DNA from: Verrucomicrobiota bacterium | Lineage (GTDB): Bacteria > Verrucomicrobiota > Verrucomicrobiia > Opitutales > UBA953 | DNA: 54,017 bases | Direction of reading: 5' to 3' | Assembly (NCBI GenBank): GCA_014193315.1 | Contig: BJHS01000014.1 | Span: 1 to 54,017, forward strand | Shown here: one piece after another, positions 51,484 to 54,017 of the stretch | Position numbering within the stretch: the stretch's first letter is position 1 | Layout of the letters: each line of letters opens with the position of its first letter | Translations under genes and position numbers: made by a program | The notes under the pieces: generated by a model | What the model was told of the DNA's origin: nothing | Seen by the model: only the letters and a program-made list of their open reading frames with translations | The model's database searches: none

Positions 51484-54017
51484 TCAGTCCTGTAGCAGGG
51501 CCTTGATGTCCTCGAGGTCGAGGCTGATGGCGGAGGAGACTGAATCTGACTCCGTCAGGAGTTTCCGCAACATCTCAGACTTGGACTTCTGGAGGTCCAT
51601 GACCCGTTCTTCGATGGTGCCGGCGGCAATCAGCTTGATACTGGTGACCGTCCGGGTCTGGCCGATGCGGTGGGCGCGGTCTGTCGCCTGGGCCTCGGCG
51701 GCGGGGTTCCACCAGGGGTCGAAGTGCACGACCGTGTCGGCCCCCGTCAGGTTGAGCCCGGTCCCGCCGGCCTTAAGCGACATGAGCATCACGGGGATGG
51801 TGGGCGTCGCATTGAAGGTGTCGCAGACCCCTTGGCGGTCCTTGGTCGAGCCGTCGAGGTAGCAGTACGGGATCCCTCGTTCCTCGAGCGACGCCTTGAT
51901 GAGTTGCAGCGCGGAGACGAAGGTGGAGAAGACCAGCAGGCGATGGCCCGCGTCCTTGGATTCTTCGAGCAATTCCAGGAGGGTCTGCAACTTGGCGGAG
52001 TCGGTCTCCTCCATCTTCGGGTTGAGGATGCGTGGGTCGGCGCACACCTGCCGGAGACGCAGCAACTGGTTGAAGGCCGCCATCTGCAGGTTCTGCTTGT
52101 TGCCGCCCTTCATCTCGAGCTCGAAGATCGACTGCCGCGTCGACTCCAAGGTCTCGGCATAGAAGTCCTTTTGGTTGGTCTCGAAGTCGCAGTAGACGAC
52201 CTGCTCGATCTTGGGCGGCAGTTCGGGCGCGACCGCGACCTTGGAGCGGCGGAGGATGTAAGGCGCGGCCATACGCAGCAGCCGGTCGTCATGCCACTTG
52301 CGGTCTTCGGCGGCGAGGCGTTCCTCGGGCTTCGGCAGGTAGCCGGGCATCAGGTAGCCAAAAAGCGAGCGCAGGTCCTCGAGGGAGTTCTCCACCGGCG
52401 TGCCCGTCAGGATGTAGCGTCCCTTGGCGATGAGCTGTTTCACCGCCTTGGAAGCCTGGGCCCGGGCGTTCTTGATGTTCTGCCCTTCGTCGCAGATCGC
52501 GGCCCCCCAGGAGACCAAGGCGAAGGTGCCGATGTCGCGGGCCAGGGTCCCGTAGGACGTGATGATCAGGTCGAACTTCTGCACGTAGGACAGGGAGGAT
52601 TCGCGCGCCTGGCCATGGTGGGCCAGGACCTTGAGGCTCGGCGTGAAGCGGCGCGCTTCTCGGCGCCAGTTTTCCACCAGCGAGGCCGGGCAGACCACCA
52701 AGCAAGGGCCGTCTTCCCGGCGATGAGTCCGCAGCGCCTCCATGAAGGCGAGCGCCTGCACCGTCTTGCCGAGGCCCATCTCGTCGGCCAGCAGGCCGCC
52801 GAGGTTGTTGTTATGGATATGCCAGAGCCAGGCCACGCCGACCTGCTGGTAGATGCGGAGCATCGTGTTGAGCTCGTCGCGGATCGGGGCAGGTTGCAGC
52901 TTCGAGAGGTTGCGGATCGCGGCGGAGCGCTTCGTCCAGGTTTCCGGCGGGGCGAAGGCGGCCTGCAGCTCCTCGGCGATGGCGTCGGCGCTGGCGAGGT
53001 CGGCCAGACCGATGGTCAGCTGGAGGTCGAGATCGACGTCGCGCTTGGACTCGCCGGTGATGCGGCGCTGGGCGTCGCGGATGGAGTCGAGTAGCTCGGG
53101 GGTGATGAGGCGCGGGCCGCGGTCCGTGTAGAAGAACATGCGGCCGCTGTTCAAGGCCTCTTGGACGACCTTCGGGGACTTGCCTTCCGGGTCGATGCCG
53201 ATGGCGAAGCGGAAACCCTTCTCCTGTTCGGAGGCGTCGCACTTGGCCTTGGCCAAGGCCACGTTGCGGAGCGAGTGGCCGAGGTTGTGGGACATGAGCG
53301 CGTCGTTCTGCTCGAAGAGCAAGCGGTGGTGACGCCCGAGGAAGTTCAGGACCTGGATGGTGCCGGCGAGGTACCATTCGCGGGTCGCGGTCTCGAGGGT
53401 GAAACCATTGCGCTGGAGGGTTTCGCGGAGTTCGGCGACCGGGCCGGAGGATTGCTGCGGGAGCCGGATCCGGAGCCATTTCATTGAGCCATCCATCCAG
53501 GTGCGATCCTCGCGGCCCCGATCCTGGGAGCGAACCTCCTGCTCACCATCGTCGTCGGGCGGGTCACCCGCGGCGTTTGTCTGGGGCGTCGCGACCGGCT
53601 CGCTCAAGTGTTCATGGACGTGCTCAAGCACGTCGCCGGCCCAGGCCAGCGGGACCTCCGGAGCGTTCGCCATGCGGAAGATCGCGAGGCCTTTGCCCAT
53701 CGAGAGCAATTGACGGAGGTGGCGGCGGGTCAGCGGGAGCAGGCCTTGGAGTTTGCCTTGGCAGAGGTTCTCGATGATCGCCAAGAAGAAAGTCGTGTCC
53801 GGGTCGATGGTCCAGGCCTTGCTACGGTCGAGGTTCTCGGGCGCGGTCTGGATACCCTCCACGCGTAATTCGAGGCGGCAGATGATCTCATCGCGCAGCG
53901 CGGCGGTCGCGATATTCGGCGGGATGATGAAGCGCACCTCGATCGGCGTGCCGCGCTTATCGGAGAGGGTGAGGGACTTGAGGCGAGGGCCGGCGGCCGG
54001 GGCGGGTTGACCTTTGC
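51484..54017 (-). CDS. SNF2/RapA-family helicase (5' end beyond window)
   Basis: The frame is open to the right edge with coding-like sequence (RLKSLTLSDKRGTPIE) before GTG 53937, so the N-terminus is missing; over 840 residues are visible. Numbered from GTG 53937: an N-terminal bacterial SNF2-associated region, an acidic linker near 115-145, then the ATPase core with Walker A DEMGLGKT (385-392), DEGQ box at 483-486, TGTPVENSLEDL, and the helicase C lobe with LVFSTFVSALQLIK, MLMSLKAGGTGLNLTGAD and RAHRIGQTRTV. It ends 4 bp before the tatC start. Acts on nucleoprotein complexes; specific role unknown. Confidence 0.93.
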   Translation of the reverse strand, partial: KGQPAPAAGPRLKSLTLSDKRGTPIEVRFIIPPNIATAALRDEIICRLELRVEGIQTAPENLDRSKAWTIDPDTTFFLAIIENLCQGKLQGLLPLTRRHLRQLLSMGKGLAIFRMANAPEVPLAWAGDVLEHVHEHLSEPVATPQTNAAGDPPDDDGEQEVRSQDRGREDRTWMDGSMKWLRIRLPQQSSGPVAELRETLQRNGFTLETATREWYLAGTIQVLNFLGRHHRLLFEQNDALMSHNLGHSLRNVALAKAKCDASEQEKGFRFAIGIDPEGKSPKVVQEALNSGRMFFYTDRGPRLITPELLDSIRDAQRRITGESKRDVDLDLQLTIGLADLASADAIAEELQAAFAPPETWTKRSAAIRNLSKLQPAPIRDELNTMLRIYQQVGVAWLWHIHNNNLGGLLADEMGLGKTVQALAFMEALRTHRREDGPCLVVCPASLVENWRREARRFTPSLKVLAHHGQARESSLSYVQKFDLIITSYGTLARDIGTFALVSWGAAICDEGQNIKNARAQASKAVKQLIAKGRYILTGTPVENSLEDLRSLFGYLMPGYLPKPEERLAAEDRKWHDDRLLRMAAPYILRRSKVAVAPELPPKIEQVVYCDFETNQKDFYAETLESTRQSIFELEMKGGNKQNLQMAAFNQLLRLRQVCADPRILNPKMEETDSAKLQTLLELLEESKDAGHRLLVFSTFVSALQLIKASLEERGIPYCYLDGSTKDRQGVCDTFNATPTIPVMLMSLKAGGTGLNLTGADTVVHFDPWWNPAAEAQATDRAHRIGQTRTVTSIKLIAAGTIEERVMDLQKSKSEMLRKLLTESDSVSSAISLDLEDIKALLQD

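Noticed and set aside
1-54017. tRNA, rRNA, riboswitch or CRISPR features
   Set aside because: No cloverleaf, conserved rRNA segment, known riboswitch core or regularly spaced repeat array was seen in the few intergenic gaps.

Overview
The window is high-GC DNA from a heterotrophic member of the Verrucomicrobiota, probably the Opitutae or a relative. The assignment rests on gene content: four pairs of PSCyt1/DUF1549/DUF1553 and DUF1501 genes (a signature of the Planctomycetes-Verrucomicrobia group), a protein resembling the Verru_Chthon cassette protein A, several secreted sulfatases and a family-10 pectate lyase. I see no rRNA, tRNA, CRISPR array, phage or complete insertion sequence.

Layout. 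(1) 2-5860: the 3' end of a DUF4139 gene (+), a long palindromic island, then a minus-strand unit of PSD1-1, DUF1501-1 and a 75-residue ORF, preceded by a decayed short-chain dehydrogenase fused to the start of an IS3-type transposase. (2) 5861-7744: a secreted glycoside-hydrolase-like protein (+) behind a recognisable promoter with two palindromes. (3) 7786-35054: about 27 kb all on the minus strand. Palindromic islands divide it into units: pectate lyase > PSD1-4 > DUF1501-4 > beta-helix/propeller protein; PSD1-3 > DUF1501-3 > PSD1-2 > DUF1501-2; TolB-like propeller > truncated 259-aa protein with a ThuA remnant; NHL protein > sulfatase > DUF4091 protein > EF-hand sulfatase. (4) 35108-38473: maf, a mutarotase-like protein, a TonB-like protein and an RluA-type pseudouridine synthase (+). 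(5) 38476-42876: an exported HExxH protein, a receiver-less LuxR-type protein, a beta-helix protein and two NarL-type response regulators (-). (6) 42949-54017: cassette protein A-like gene, Bax-inhibitor-1-like protein, esterase, methyltransferase, DUF192 lipoprotein, a small membrane protein, polyprenyl synthetase, an exported zinc-ribbon-like protein, tatC and a SNF2 helicase (5' end cut by the window).

How they fit together. The 27-kb block looks like an exported degradation programme for pectin-like and sulfated polysaccharides: lyase, beta-helix proteins, sulfatases, DUF4091 protein and predicted di-heme PSCyt/PSD1 proteins. Each PSD1 protein is translationally tied to a DUF1501 protein with a twin-arginine export signal, and tatC lies in the same window. 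The four PSD1 proteins share one core but carry different added binding-type domains (none, discoidin-like, LamG in mid-protein, LamG near the C-terminus), which suggests different targets. Two features stand out: this modular PSD1/DUF1501 set, and four long low-complexity inverted-repeat islands that fill the gaps at the 3' ends of transcription units, each built from a different repeated word.
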